NCBI GenBank assembly: GCA_016764635.1
Contig: JAESRM010000226.1
Location: 1,555-11,725, forward strand
Source of the DNA: Planctomycetota bacterium
Lineage (GTDB): Bacteria > Planctomycetota > UBA1135 > GCA-002686595
DNA: 10,171 nucleotides
Reading direction: 5' to 3'
The position numbers and the translations under genes were made by a program. The notes beneath the pieces are model-generated. The model was not told where the DNA came from, did no database searches, and saw nothing but the letters and a program-made list of their open reading frames with translations. Below are positions 1 through 6,760 of this stretch, piece after piece; the first letter of the stretch is position 1, and every line of letters begins with the position of its first letter.

Positions 1-1052
1 TGCTCCATCCAGTGCGCCAGCCAACCGGCCAAACGCGACAGGGCGAAGATGGGCGTGAACACGTCCGTCGGGATGCCGAGCTTCTGGTAGACCATGCCAC
101 TGAAGAAGTCCACGTTGGGGTAGATGCCCCGGGATCCCAGCTTTTCGGTGACCAGGTCCTCGAGGGCCAAGGCCGTGTCGTACAGGGGCGTGGAACCGTG
201 GGTCTTGAATAGATCACGGGCCAGTTCCTGCAGGCTGTGGGCGCGCGGGTCCTTGGTGGAGTAGACCCGGTGGCCGAAGCCCATGATCTTTTCCTTGGCC
301 GCCATCTTTTTGTCGAACCACGCTTTCACGTTCTCCGGTCCGCCGATGCTTTCGAGCTGCAGCAGGACGCGCTCGTTGGCTCCCCCATGCAAAGGTCCGA
401 ATAGGGCCCCTACGGCGGCGCTAGTGGCCGTATAGGGGTTGGTCTCGGTGGAGGTCACAACGCGGCACGCAAAGGTGGACGCGTTCATGGTGTGCTCCGC
501 ATGGAGCACCAGCGCGCAGTCCAAGATGCGAGTCTTGATCTCGTCGGGCTTCTCTCCGTTCAAGCAATACAGGAAGTTGCCTGCGGTCGAGAGATCGGGG
601 TCGGGGGTCACCAACTCCTTGCCTTGACGGTTGCGCTCGCAGCCAGCGATCAAGGTCGACGCAGCTCCCATGACGCGCTCACACGCATCACGGAAGGTCG
701 CGGGGTCCTTGTCGTCCAGGGCCGGAGAAACCATTCCCAGGGCGGCCAAGCTAGCTTGCAAGGCCTCCATGGGGTGGCCCGACTTGGGCAGGTTGCGCAC
801 GAAGTTGGAGAGCTCGGGACCCAATTCCCTGTGGCTCTTCAAACGGCCGGTTAGCGTTTCCAATTCGGAAGCACTGGGCAGCTTGGCGTCCCACAAGAGT
901 GAGACCGTCTCTTCGAAGTGGCTATGGGCGGCCAATTCCTCGATACGGATACCACGATACGAAAGGATGCCTTTCGCTCCATCGATGAACGAAATGGAGG
1001 ATTCAGCGGCCGGGATGCCGGCCAGGCCGGGAACTAGTTCAGTCTGGGTCAC
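1..1052 (-). CDS. gltA: Citrate synthase, 3' end beyond the left edge
   Basis: This enzyme condenses acetyl-CoA with oxaloacetate to citrate, the entry step of the TCA cycle, in the cytoplasm. The visible 350 residues contain all three catalytic residues of the family: His222 in GPLHGGANE, His261 in GFGHRVYS and Asp315 in PNVDFFSG. The earlier HAEH motif (residues 184-187) is also present. The N-terminus ELVPGLAGIPAAESSISFIDG is typical of the short bacterial type of about 380 residues, so roughly 30 residues are missing off the edge. I chose the GTG at 1052 because AGGGAG lies 7 nt upstream. An in-frame ATG at 1070 would add six residues but has no ribosome-binding site. The gene follows pepA on the same strand with a 68-bp gap. 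The family is secure; the role as the main rather than a methylcitrate synthase is inferred. Confidence 0.95.
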   Translation of the reverse strand, partial: MTQTELVPGLAGIPAAESSISFIDGAKGILSYRGIRIEELAAHSHFEETVSLLWDAKLPSASELETLTGRLKSHRELGPELSNFVRNLPKSGHPMEALQASLAALGMVSPALDDKDPATFRDACERVMGAASTLIAGCERNRQGKELVTPDPDLSTAGNFLYCLNGEKPDEIKTRILDCALVLHAEHTMNASTFACRVVTSTETNPYTATSAAVGALFGPLHGGANERVLLQLESIGGPENVKAWFDKKMAAKEKIMGFGHRVYSTKDPRAHSLQELARDLFKTHGSTPLYDTALALEDLVTEKLGSRGIYPNVDFFSGMVYQKLGIPTDVFTPIFALSRLAGWLAHWME

Positions 1053-1120
1053 AGGTATACTCCCTATCATCAGGCCGCCAGGCGGTTCCTGGGGTTGTCC
1101 AATGAGGTTTGATTCGGGTT

Positions 1121-2587
1121 TTATCGCCGCTCAAGGTACTCGATCAGGAGTCGAGTTCCAACGCCGGTGCCAAGTGAGCCACCCGACCAATCCCTAGAAC
1201 CGGCATTCCAGGCCGTTCCAGCGATATCCAGGTGACACCATTCCTGACCTTCGTCAATAAAGTAGGAAAGAAATGCCGCCCCTTGGGTGGATCCGGCGCC
1301 CAAAGAACCCGGTCCGATGTTCTTCAAATCGGCGACTTGGCCTTTCATGGCGTCCTTGTGCACGTCCATCAGGGGCAGGGGCCAGCAGTATTCGCCCGTG
1401 CGCTCACCGGATTCGATGAGCTTGTCGCGCAGGTCGTCGTTGCTGGGGAAGATTCCGGTCAGCTCGTGGCCCAGGCCGACGATGACGGCCCCGGTCAGGG
1501 TCGCCAGGTCGAACAAGGTGTCCGGCTTGGTCTTTTTCTGGGCGTAGGTCAGGCAATCGGCCAGCAGCAGGCGGCCTTCGGCATCCGTGTTCTGAATCTC
1601 GACCGAGGTGCCGTTCATGCCCACGTGGATGTCGCCCGGCTTGGTGGCTTTGCCATTGATCGTGTTCTCGGAGGCTCCGACGACGCCGTGCACCTCGTAG
1701 GGCAGGTCCAGGTCGCCCAGGGCGTGGAACAGGCCCAGGACAGCAGCGCCGCCGGACATGTCATAGCGCATCTCTTCCATTTTGGGCGAAGGCTTGATGG
1801 AGATGCCACCAGCGTCAAAGGTCAAACCCTTACCGACGAAGGTGATGATGCCCTTGGCTTTTTTCTTGGGCTTGTAGGTCAAGTGGATGAGCTTGGCGCC
1901 TTCATCACTGCCTTGGCTGACGGAGAGCAAGAGGCCCATGCCGAAAGCGGCCATGGCCTTCTCGTCGAAGATGCGGCAGCGCACCTGGGGGCTGCGCGTG
2001 GCGAGCTTCTTGGCTTGGGCGGCCAGGTCGCGCGGGCGCATGTTGTTGCCCGAAGCGTCCTGTAGGTCGCGGGTGAAGTTGCAGGCGTTGGCCATCAGTT
2101 CGCCCTTCTGTGCGCCGCGCTTGAAGGCCGCGCCACTGGCCCAAAGGATCAACTGCTTGATGCTGGAGGGCTTGCTGTCCTTCTTGATGCCAGCGAACAC
2201 GTGGGCGCCCAGGTAGGCACCCTCGGAGATGTCGCGGCCCGTGGCCTCTTCGCCGCCGGCCAATTCGGCCACGCAAGGAGACACGTAGAAACCGACGCCG
2301 GTGACTTGCTTGGCTTTGGCTGCGCGGATCGCAACGGCGGCCGCACGACGCAGGCCTTCGGAGTCCAGCTTGTCGCCGTCACCCAGGCCGACCATCAGCA
2401 CGTGGGGCCAAGCTTTGTTCTCGGTGAAAGTCTCGCGGGTGGCGCGAGCCTTGCCCTCGAAACCTTTGGTGAAGGATGCGGGCAGCTCGAGGCCTTCGGG
2501 GGTTTCGGGAGTTTTGCCTTCCAGGGCAAACAGAACCAGGAGCGGCGCTTTCTTGGCGCGGGAGATGTCTTGAACGAGCAGTTTCAT
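1121..2587 (-). CDS. pepA: Leucyl aminopeptidase (peptidase family M17)
   Basis: This is a cytoplasmic two-metal aminopeptidase that removes N-terminal residues from peptides, working as a hexamer in known relatives. The 488-residue protein has the variable N-terminal domain (about 1-160) and the catalytic C-terminal domain. Metal ligands and catalytic residues are all visible: Lys253, Asp258, Lys265, Asp276, Asp335, Glu337 and Arg339, the last three within the signature NTDAEGRL. Their spacing is identical to Lys270, Asp275, Lys282, Asp293, Asp352, Glu354 and Arg356 of E. coli PepA (503 residues). The start is the ATG at 2587; no clear Shine-Dalgarno sequence precedes it. The gene sits 87 bp downstream of the ETF-QO gene and 68 bp upstream of citrate synthase, all on the same strand. 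Some M17 proteins also bind DNA, but nothing here shows that. Confidence 0.96.
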   Translation of the reverse strand: MKLLVQDISRAKKAPLLVLFALEGKTPETPEGLELPASFTKGFEGKARATRETFTENKAWPHVLMVGLGDGDKLDSEGLRRAAAVAIRAAKAKQVTGVGFYVSPCVAELAGGEEATGRDISEGAYLGAHVFAGIKKDSKPSSIKQLILWASGAAFKRGAQKGELMANACNFTRDLQDASGNNMRPRDLAAQAKKLATRSPQVRCRIFDEKAMAAFGMGLLLSVSQGSDEGAKLIHLTYKPKKKAKGIITFVGKGLTFDAGGISIKPSPKMEEMRYDMSGGAAVLGLFHALGDLDLPYEVHGVVGASENTINGKATKPGDIHVGMNGTSVEIQNTDAEGRLLLADCLTYAQKKTKPDTLFDLATLTGAVIVGLGHELTGIFPSNDDLRDKLIESGERTGEYCWPLPLMDVHKDAMKGQVADLKNIGPGSLGAGSTQGAAFLSYFIDEGQEWCHLDIAGTAWNAGSRDWSGGSLGTGVGTRLLIEYLERR

Positions 2588-2674
2588 GGAGAAGTCTAGG
2601 TCAGGGGATACCCACCAAGCGCTGGGCTCTGGCGGGATGAGGGTTTTGAATAAGTGCCGCGAACAGCACCTAAC

Positions 2675-4405
2675 TTACATATCGAGGTACTTGGGACCGC
2701 CGCCGCCTTCGGGCACGAGCCATTCGATGTTCTCGTAGGGGTCGGCGATGTCGCAGGTTTTGCAGTGCACGCAGTTGGAAGCGTTGATGACGACCTCGCT
2801 GCCTTCGCCGGGCCATTCGTACACGGCGGCTGGGCAGAAGTGCTGGCACGGATTGCCGTACTCCTTAGTGCAACGCTCCCCACAAATATTGGGGTCGTTG
2901 ATCAAAAGGTGCGAGGGCTGGTCCTCTTCGTGGATGGCACCGGAGTGATACACGTCGGTCAACTTATCCAGGCTGTCGCCGTCGTTGAACTTGGGCAACT
3001 CGAAACTCGATTTGGAAGCGGGTTCCATAGTCGTGTGGTCGGCGTGCCCATCGCGGCGACCGACCAGGCCGCGTCCGCCGGTGACCATGGCCACGCCAAA
3101 GTCCAACATACCGGTGAACATGCCCTTGGCAAAAGCCTGGCGGTAGTTGCGCGTCTTCCACAGTTCTTCCTTGGCCCAGGAGGCTTCGAACAGGTCGTCG
3201 TAGCGCTTCAAGGAAGCCTCGGAAGTGTCACCTTTTTGAATCGCCTCGCAGATGGCTTCGGCGGCCAGCATGCCCGACTTGATAGCCAGGTGAATGCCCT
3301 TGAGCTTGGCGATGTCCACAAAACCCGCCGTGTCCCCCACCTGGACAAAACCGTCCCCGTACAACTTGGGCATGGAGAAATAGCCGCCCTCGGGAATGGT
3401 CTTGGCGCCGTAGCGCAAGACTTTACCGCCCTCGAACAGGGGACGGATGCGCGGGTGTTGTTTCCACTGCACGAATAGGCCGTGGGGGTCGAGTTTGGCG
3501 TCCTTGTGGTCCAGACCGACCACGAATCCCACGACAATTTTGTCCTCGGCGATGCCATAAACGAAGGACCCGCCATAAGCGTCAGTCTTCAAGGGATAAG
3601 CGCCGGTATGCATGACCTTGCCGAACCATTCCTTGCCGATCTTGGGGTCCACCTGCCAAATTTCTTTGATACCTGTGCCGTAGGTTTGCGGGTTCTTGCC
3701 CTTGCTGAGACCCAGTTTGCGGTCCAGGTTTTTAGCCAGGCTACCGCGCGTGCCTTCGGCGAACACGGTCACATCGGCGGTGATGCGCATGCCCGGTTCG
3801 AAAGTACCTTTTTTGCTGCCGTCCTTGGCGATGCCGCTGTCCCGGGTGACCACACCCAGAACCCGCTGGCCGCCCTCTTCAAAAATCGTTTCCGCCGCCG
3901 GGAAACCGCCGTAAATTTCGATTCCGGCAGCCTCGGCCTTCTCACTCATCCATTTGACGACCTGGTTTTGGCTGACAAGATAATTGCCGTGGTTGCGCAG
4001 CTGGGGCGGACACAAGACGCCTTTCATGGCGCGCGATCCTCCGCCCGGCTTGAGCATCTCGGCCCAGTCCTCTTTCACCTCAGAAAGGATCGGGAAACCG
4101 TCCTCCTTCCAGTTGGGGAACAGTTCAGCAATCCCCTTGGGGTCCATCACGGCCCCGGAGAGCGTGTGGTTGCCAATTTCCTCGGCCTTGTCGATCACTA
4201 GGATCGTTTTGTCCTCGATGCCCTTCTCTTCGAAAAGGCGTTGCAAGTGGATGGCGCAGGACAGGCTAGCGGGTCCGGCACCGACCAGGAGTACGTCGAC
4301 GGGCAGTTCTTCTCGCTCTACGTCGGAGGCATTCAGGGAGGTCACACGCGGCTGCATATTGGATCTGGGTTGGGGGAATTGGGGCGAGGCGCTGGAGGGA
4401 GCCAT
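2675..4405 (-). CDS. Electron transfer flavoprotein-ubiquinone oxidoreductase (ETF-QO)
   Basis: This enzyme passes electrons from reduced electron transfer flavoprotein to the quinone pool, linking acyl-CoA and amino-acid dehydrogenases to respiration. It is a monotopic membrane enzyme. The 576-residue protein starts its FAD-binding Rossmann motif at about residue 38 (LLVGAGPASLS). It continues with the family's VFAEGTRGSL (214-223) and GDTAGFVDIAKLKGIHLAIKS segments, the latter at 357-377. It ends with a ferredoxin-like [4Fe-4S] domain: Cys524 in HFCPAAVYEW and Cys545, Cys548, Cys551 in NCVHCKTCD. The third glycine of the usual GxGxxG is Ser47. The start is uncertain: ATG at 4405 or ATG at 4357 (MQPRVTSLNA), neither with a convincing ribosome-binding site. 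No ETF subunit genes are in the window. The identification is firm. Confidence 0.95.
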   Translation of the reverse strand: MAPSSASPQFPQPRSNMQPRVTSLNASDVEREELPVDVLLVGAGPASLSCAIHLQRLFEEKGIEDKTILVIDKAEEIGNHTLSGAVMDPKGIAELFPNWKEDGFPILSEVKEDWAEMLKPGGGSRAMKGVLCPPQLRNHGNYLVSQNQVVKWMSEKAEAAGIEIYGGFPAAETIFEEGGQRVLGVVTRDSGIAKDGSKKGTFEPGMRITADVTVFAEGTRGSLAKNLDRKLGLSKGKNPQTYGTGIKEIWQVDPKIGKEWFGKVMHTGAYPLKTDAYGGSFVYGIAEDKIVVGFVVGLDHKDAKLDPHGLFVQWKQHPRIRPLFEGGKVLRYGAKTIPEGGYFSMPKLYGDGFVQVGDTAGFVDIAKLKGIHLAIKSGMLAAEAICEAIQKGDTSEASLKRYDDLFEASWAKEELWKTRNYRQAFAKGMFTGMLDFGVAMVTGGRGLVGRRDGHADHTTMEPASKSSFELPKFNDGDSLDKLTDVYHSGAIHEEDQPSHLLINDPNICGERCTKEYGNPCQHFCPAAVYEWPGEGSEVVINASNCVHCKTCDIADPYENIEWLVPEGGGGPKYLDM

Positions 4406-4475
4406 GCCCTTTGGTAGGGGTAGCGGGCCAGGGGCCTCGCTTTTGATTGTTGGGAACGCTTGCTCGGCGGAAGGG

Positions 4476-5192
4476 TCAGTGGGCGTGTTCGCAGCCCTCT
4501 ACCCAGGCCTCGCCATCGGCGTAGACCTCTTTTTTCCACACGGGCAAGCGCTCTTTGAGCTCATCGATCAGGAAGCGGCAGGCCTCGAAAGCCGTGTCCC
4601 TGTGGGGCGTGGCCACGGCCACCACCACCGAGGTTTCACCGACCTTAACGACCCCGCCCGAATGCACGCAAAGCATGCGCAGGGGGCCCCGGGCGTGCTC
4701 GCCAAAGCGCTCGCGGCATTCGTCGAAAATCCGCGCCATCTCGGGTCCAGCCATGGGCTCAAAGACCTCGTATTGCAGGCTCAAGACATCGCTGCGACCG
4801 CGGCTGCTGGAGCGCGTCAAACCGCGAAACATCACCAAGCCTCCGCAATCGCCTTGCACCAGCGGCTCTTCCATGCCGTGTGAGTCAATGGCCCCTTCCT
4901 GGAGCAGGAAGACGCCCTTTTCGTAGTCGGGCTGGCCCCCGGAAACGGGTGGCAAAAATGCGATCGATTCGCCTTCCGCAAGCACACGGTCGTCCTTGAC
5001 GTACTCCGTGCCGACCACGCCACACACATCGGCTAAATCGCCCAAATCTGGGTATTGCTGCAGCACACGGCATTTTAGATCCCCCATGGTCAACCCTTGG
5101 GGAAGGTCCGAAAGCATCACTTCCGACCGGCCGGCGCGCTCGCGCAGGACCGCAAAAAACTGAATGTTTAGCTGCATGTCGATCATGAGCAT
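4476..5192 (-). CDS. moaDE: MoaD-MoaE fusion, molybdopterin synthase
   Basis: Molybdopterin synthase inserts two sulfurs into cyclic pyranopterin monophosphate in molybdenum cofactor synthesis. It is usually made from separate MoaD (sulfur carrier) and MoaE (catalytic) subunits. Here both lie in one 238-residue frame. Residues 6-86 are the ubiquitin-like MoaD part, ending in FLPPVSGG with the double glycine at 85-86. Residues about 90-238 are MoaE. MoaE active-site equivalents are Arg127, His197, Arg198, Lys213 and Lys220; the 15- and 7-residue spacings match Arg104, Lys119 and Lys126 of E. coli MoaE. MoaD needs a free C-terminal glycine for thiocarboxylation, so cleavage after Gly86 is expected, as reported for mycobacterial MoaX. 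The first ATG (5192) lies inside a hairpin. The ATG at 5177 (MQLNIQFFAVLRERAG) better fits the MoaD N-terminus and may be the true start. No other moa gene is nearby. Confidence 0.92.
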   Translation of the reverse strand: MLMIDMQLNIQFFAVLRERAGRSEVMLSDLPQGLTMGDLKCRVLQQYPDLGDLADVCGVVGTEYVKDDRVLAEGESIAFLPPVSGGQPDYEKGVFLLQEGAIDSHGMEEPLVQGDCGGLVMFRGLTRSSSRGRSDVLSLQYEVFEPMAGPEMARIFDECRERFGEHARGPLRMLCVHSGGVVKVGETSVVVAVATPHRDTAFEACRFLIDELKERLPVWKKEVYADGEAWVEGCEHAH

Positions 5193-5214
5193 GGGCCCGA
5201 TTTGGGCCCATGCT
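5188..5214 (-). promoter_or_regulatory. 11-bp perfect hairpin between ssb and moaDE, covering the first moaDE ATG
   Basis: Positions 5188-5198 and 5204-5214 are exact reverse complements (AGCATGGGCCC / GGGCCCATGCT) around a 5-nt loop. The hairpin starts 19 nt after the ssb stop codon and its downstream arm contains the first possible moaDE start (5190-5192). No T-run follows on the minus strand, so it is a poor intrinsic terminator. It could attenuate the ssb transcript, stabilise its 3' end, or hide the start codon. The structure is seen; the role is a guess. Confidence 0.55.
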
Positions 5215-5233
5215 GCAAGGAGTTTATTTTGGC

Positions 5234-5746
5234 TTAGAAGGGGGTGTCGTCCACGCCGAGGAAGTCGCCCGCGTCGCCGCCCTGGGGCGCTGCTGCTTGC
5301 TGAGCGCCGCCGCCGCCGCCGTAGTTGCCGTAGCCACCCGGAGCGCCACCGCCGGAGGGAGCACTTTCGTAACCGCCGCCCCCGCCTTGGCTTTGTCCGC
5401 CACCGGCACCCTTGCCGCCAACGAACTCCCAGTTGTCCGCAACCACGTACAGCTTGCTGCGCTTCTGGCCCGTGTTCTTGTCATCCCAAGTGTCGAGCTC
5501 CAAGCGGCCTTCGAAAAGGGCCGAAGCACCGCGCTTGTGGAACTTATGGAAAGCCTCGCCGCGCTTGCCAAAGATCGTGATGTCCACGAAGCTGACCTTC
5601 TCAACCCACTCCTGGGTTTGAGAGTTCTGGTAGCGGCGGTTGAGCGCAATGCCGACCTTGCAGATCGCCATGTTGCCTTGGGTGTAAGTCAGTTCCGGAT
5701 CCCGGGTCAGGTTGCCCATCAGGACCACTTTATTGAAAGATGCCAT
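5234..5746 (-). CDS. ssb: Single-stranded DNA-binding protein
   Basis: SSB coats single-stranded DNA during replication, repair and recombination and recruits partner proteins through its C-terminal tip. The 170-residue protein has an OB-fold at about 1-110 (MASFNKVVLMGNLTRDPEL at the start, VDITIFGKRGEAFHKF in the middle). DNA-stacking aromatics include Trp47, Phe53, Trp87 and Trp106. A glycine-rich disordered linker follows at about 110-160. The acidic tip VDDTPF at 165-170 corresponds to the canonical DDIPF. The reading frame is open further upstream, but homology begins at the ATG at 5746, which has GGTGAG 6 nt before it. The usual rpsF and rpsR neighbours are absent. ssb is the first gene of the leftward run, with moaDE 41 bp downstream. 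Identification is very secure. Confidence 0.97.
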   Translation of the reverse strand: MASFNKVVLMGNLTRDPELTYTQGNMAICKVGIALNRRYQNSQTQEWVEKVSFVDITIFGKRGEAFHKFHKRGASALFEGRLELDTWDDKNTGQKRSKLYVVADNWEFVGGKGAGGGQSQGGGGGYESAPSGGGAPGGYGNYGGGGGAQQAAAPQGGDAGDFLGVDDTPF

Positions 5747-5866
5747 GTTCGTCTCACCGGGGTTAACCCGGCTCCTCTGGTTGCTAGAAAAGGGGGCTGG
5801 AATAAAACGTCCCAGTCCACTCGGACCAGGCCGCCGGTCCCTCAAGGGGTCCGCCAGCGTCCCCAG

Positions 5867-5896
5867 AGTATAACTCCCACATGGGACCGGGCTCAA
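5867..5896 (-). promoter_or_regulatory. Candidate sigma-70-type promoter for ssb
   Basis: On the minus strand TTGAGC (5896-5891) and TATACT (5872-5867) are separated by 18 bp, matching the -35 and -10 consensus at 4/6 and 5/6. Transcription would start near 5860 and give a leader of about 115 nt before the ssb ATG. The -35 box lies about 20 bp from the edge of the first long palindrome. The prediction rests on sequence alone. Confidence 0.4.
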
Positions 5897-5915
5897 ACCG
5901 GAACCGTGTTCCCTG

Positions 5916-6042
5916 GGGCAATCGGGGATACGGTGCCGTAGCAAAAGTACCCGCTTTCTCCCATCCTTCGCCCAAGCTAGGCCGAAACGTAGGAAGGGAG
6001 AAAGCGGGTACTTTTGCTACGGCACCGTATCCCCGATTGCCT
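5916..6042. repeat. Long palindromic element, copy 1
   Basis: The arms 5917-5962 and 5996-6041 are exact reverse complements over 46 bp. One G·T wobble (5916/6042) extends the stem, and an imperfectly paired 33-nt apical part lies between. It is aligned without gaps to the second copy at 6604-6730, a constant offset of 688 bp. The shared core includes CGGGGATACGGTG and CGTAGCAAAAGTACCCGC plus TTTCTC. It lies between two divergent promoter candidates, not at gene ends. No flanking target duplication or transposase is visible. It could be an extragenic palindromic repeat, a non-autonomous mobile hairpin, or a structured regulatory element. Confidence 0.9.
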
Positions 6043-6131
6043 CACATGCCCACCGCAGCCCACCCCAAGGACTCAATTGGGGCCCAAATGTGCCCAAAAT
6101 GCCCTCAAATCCCCACCCTGAGCTAGGAGTG

Positions 6132-6161
6132 TTGAAAATGGCACGCTTCGATGCTTAGCAT
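6132..6161 (+). promoter_or_regulatory. Candidate promoter for the PilZ-domain gene
   Basis: TTGAAA (6132-6137) and TAGCAT (6156-6161) are 18 bp apart, matching the -35 and -10 consensus at 5/6 and 4/6. This predicts a leader of roughly 73 nt. It lies 90 bp to the right of the first palindrome. Weak evidence from sequence only. Confidence 0.3.
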
Positions 6162-6241
6162 AGTGCTGTCGCATACGACCGAAAACTGGGATTCGCTCCC
6201 GGCTCCCTGCCCGCCAACGCGAACCGTACCCCCAACCAACC

Positions 6242-6601
6242 ATGGCCACCCCCGAACCTTCCTCCTCCTCCGGCCGCGAACGCCGCCGGCACGAACGGGC
6301 CCAAGCGGAATGGCCCATCTCCATCTCCCTAGACGGGGGATTGCGCGAAGCCAAGATCCGAGACGTCAGCCGCAGCGGAGTCTGCTTCTTCCTGGACCGC
6401 CCCATCGAAGAAATGACCCTGCTCGAGATCTCATTTGAATTGCCCGGACGAGAAGGCGAAATCAAAGGCCGCGGCGCCGTGGTGCGCTGCGAGCGCATCA
6501 GCACCATGCTCGAGCACTTCGAGATCGCTGTCTTCCTCACAGACATGCCCGACCCCGAACGCGAGGCCATCGAGAACTACGTCATCGACCGCCAAAGCTG
6601 A
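6242..6601 (+). CDS. PilZ-domain protein, probable cyclic-di-GMP effector
   Basis: The 119-residue protein is a stand-alone PilZ domain. It has the RxxxR motif at Arg15-Arg19 (within ERRRHERAQ) and the DxSxxG motif at Asp41-Ser43-Gly46 (RDVSRSGVCF), the two elements that grip cyclic di-GMP in this family. A serine-rich stretch (residues 2-10) precedes the domain, and the rest is the expected beta-barrel with a C-terminal helix (DPEREAIENYVIDRQ). There is no signal peptide or membrane segment, so a cytoplasmic sensor or adaptor is likely. Its partner is unknown. The start is the ATG at 6242, without a Shine-Dalgarno sequence. The gene is bracketed by the two long palindromes; the second begins 2 nt after its stop codon. 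The domain call is good; the cellular role is not known. Confidence 0.85.
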   Translation: MATPEPSSSSGRERRRHERAQAEWPISISLDGGLREAKIRDVSRSGVCFFLDRPIEEMTLLEISFELPGREGEIKGRGAVVRCERISTMLEHFEIAVFLTDMPDPEREAIENYVIDRQS

Positions 6602-6603
6602 TC

Positions 6604-6730
6604 AGTCAACCGGGGATACGGTGACGTAGCAAAAGTACCCGCTTTCTCGCATCCTACGCGCCGGCCAAGCCGGTGCGTAGGACGGGAGAAAGCGGGTACT
6701 TTTGCTACGTCACCGTATCCCCGGTTGACT
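6604..6730. repeat. Long palindromic element, copy 2
   Basis: The outer arms 6604-6648 and 6686-6730 are exact reverse complements over 45 bp. The pairing continues inward to about 6665/6669 with only three non-Watson-Crick positions, so nearly the whole element folds into one ~62-bp stem with a tiny CAA loop. It begins 2 nt after the PilZ stop and ends 30 nt before the start of the glycosylasparaginase gene. It has the same length as the copy at 5916-6042. If the two flanking genes are co-transcribed, the hairpin is in the mRNA. No long T-run follows, so a simple terminator is not obvious. Confidence 0.92.
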
Positions 6731-6760
6731 CCAAGGCGCAACCCCCTGCCCCCCTATACC

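Larger units (their letters stand above)
5747..6241. other. Divergent intergenic region between ssb and the PilZ gene
   Basis: This 495-bp stretch has no credible coding sequence. It contains the ssb leader and promoter candidate on the left, the first 127-bp palindrome in the middle, and a promoter candidate for the PilZ gene on the right. A short palindrome, GGGTTAACCC, lies just upstream of the ssb ribosome-binding site. A possible 81-residue frame at 5881-6126 on the plus strand merely reads through the palindrome and shows no family features. Confidence 0.7.

Noticed and set aside
1071..1120. Short inverted repeat CCAGG/CCTGG between pepA and citrate synthase as a terminator
   Set aside because: The stem is only 5 bp and no T-run follows; it is too weak to call.
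1232..2065. Long plus-strand reading frame of 277 codons opposite pepA
   Set aside because: It is antisense to a gene with every catalytic residue in place; the translation is low-complexity and matches no family. GC-rich genes often leave such open frames on the other strand.
2654..4883. Several long plus-strand frames opposite ETF-QO and moaDE (2654-3478, 3482-4201, 3984-4883)
   Set aside because: They mirror well-supported minus-strand genes and show no domain, signal peptide or start context of their own.
5747..5944. Upstream extension of the ssb frame by 66 codons
   Set aside because: The extension crosses the candidate promoter and part of the palindrome, has no similarity to SSB, and the ATG at 5746 begins the conserved OB-fold with a ribosome-binding site.
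5881..6126. Plus-strand 81-codon frame through palindrome copy 1
   Set aside because: Its sequence is dictated by the inverted repeat (similar peptide stretches recur because the arms mirror each other) and it has no family features.
5916..6730. Composite transposon or insertion sequence with PilZ as cargo
   Set aside because: The two palindromes resemble the ends of a unit, but there is no transposase and no target-site duplication, and each repeat is a complete hairpin rather than one terminal repeat.
5916..6730. CRISPR array
   Set aside because: There are only two repeat copies, each a 127-bp palindrome, separated by a gene rather than by short spacers, and no cas genes are present.
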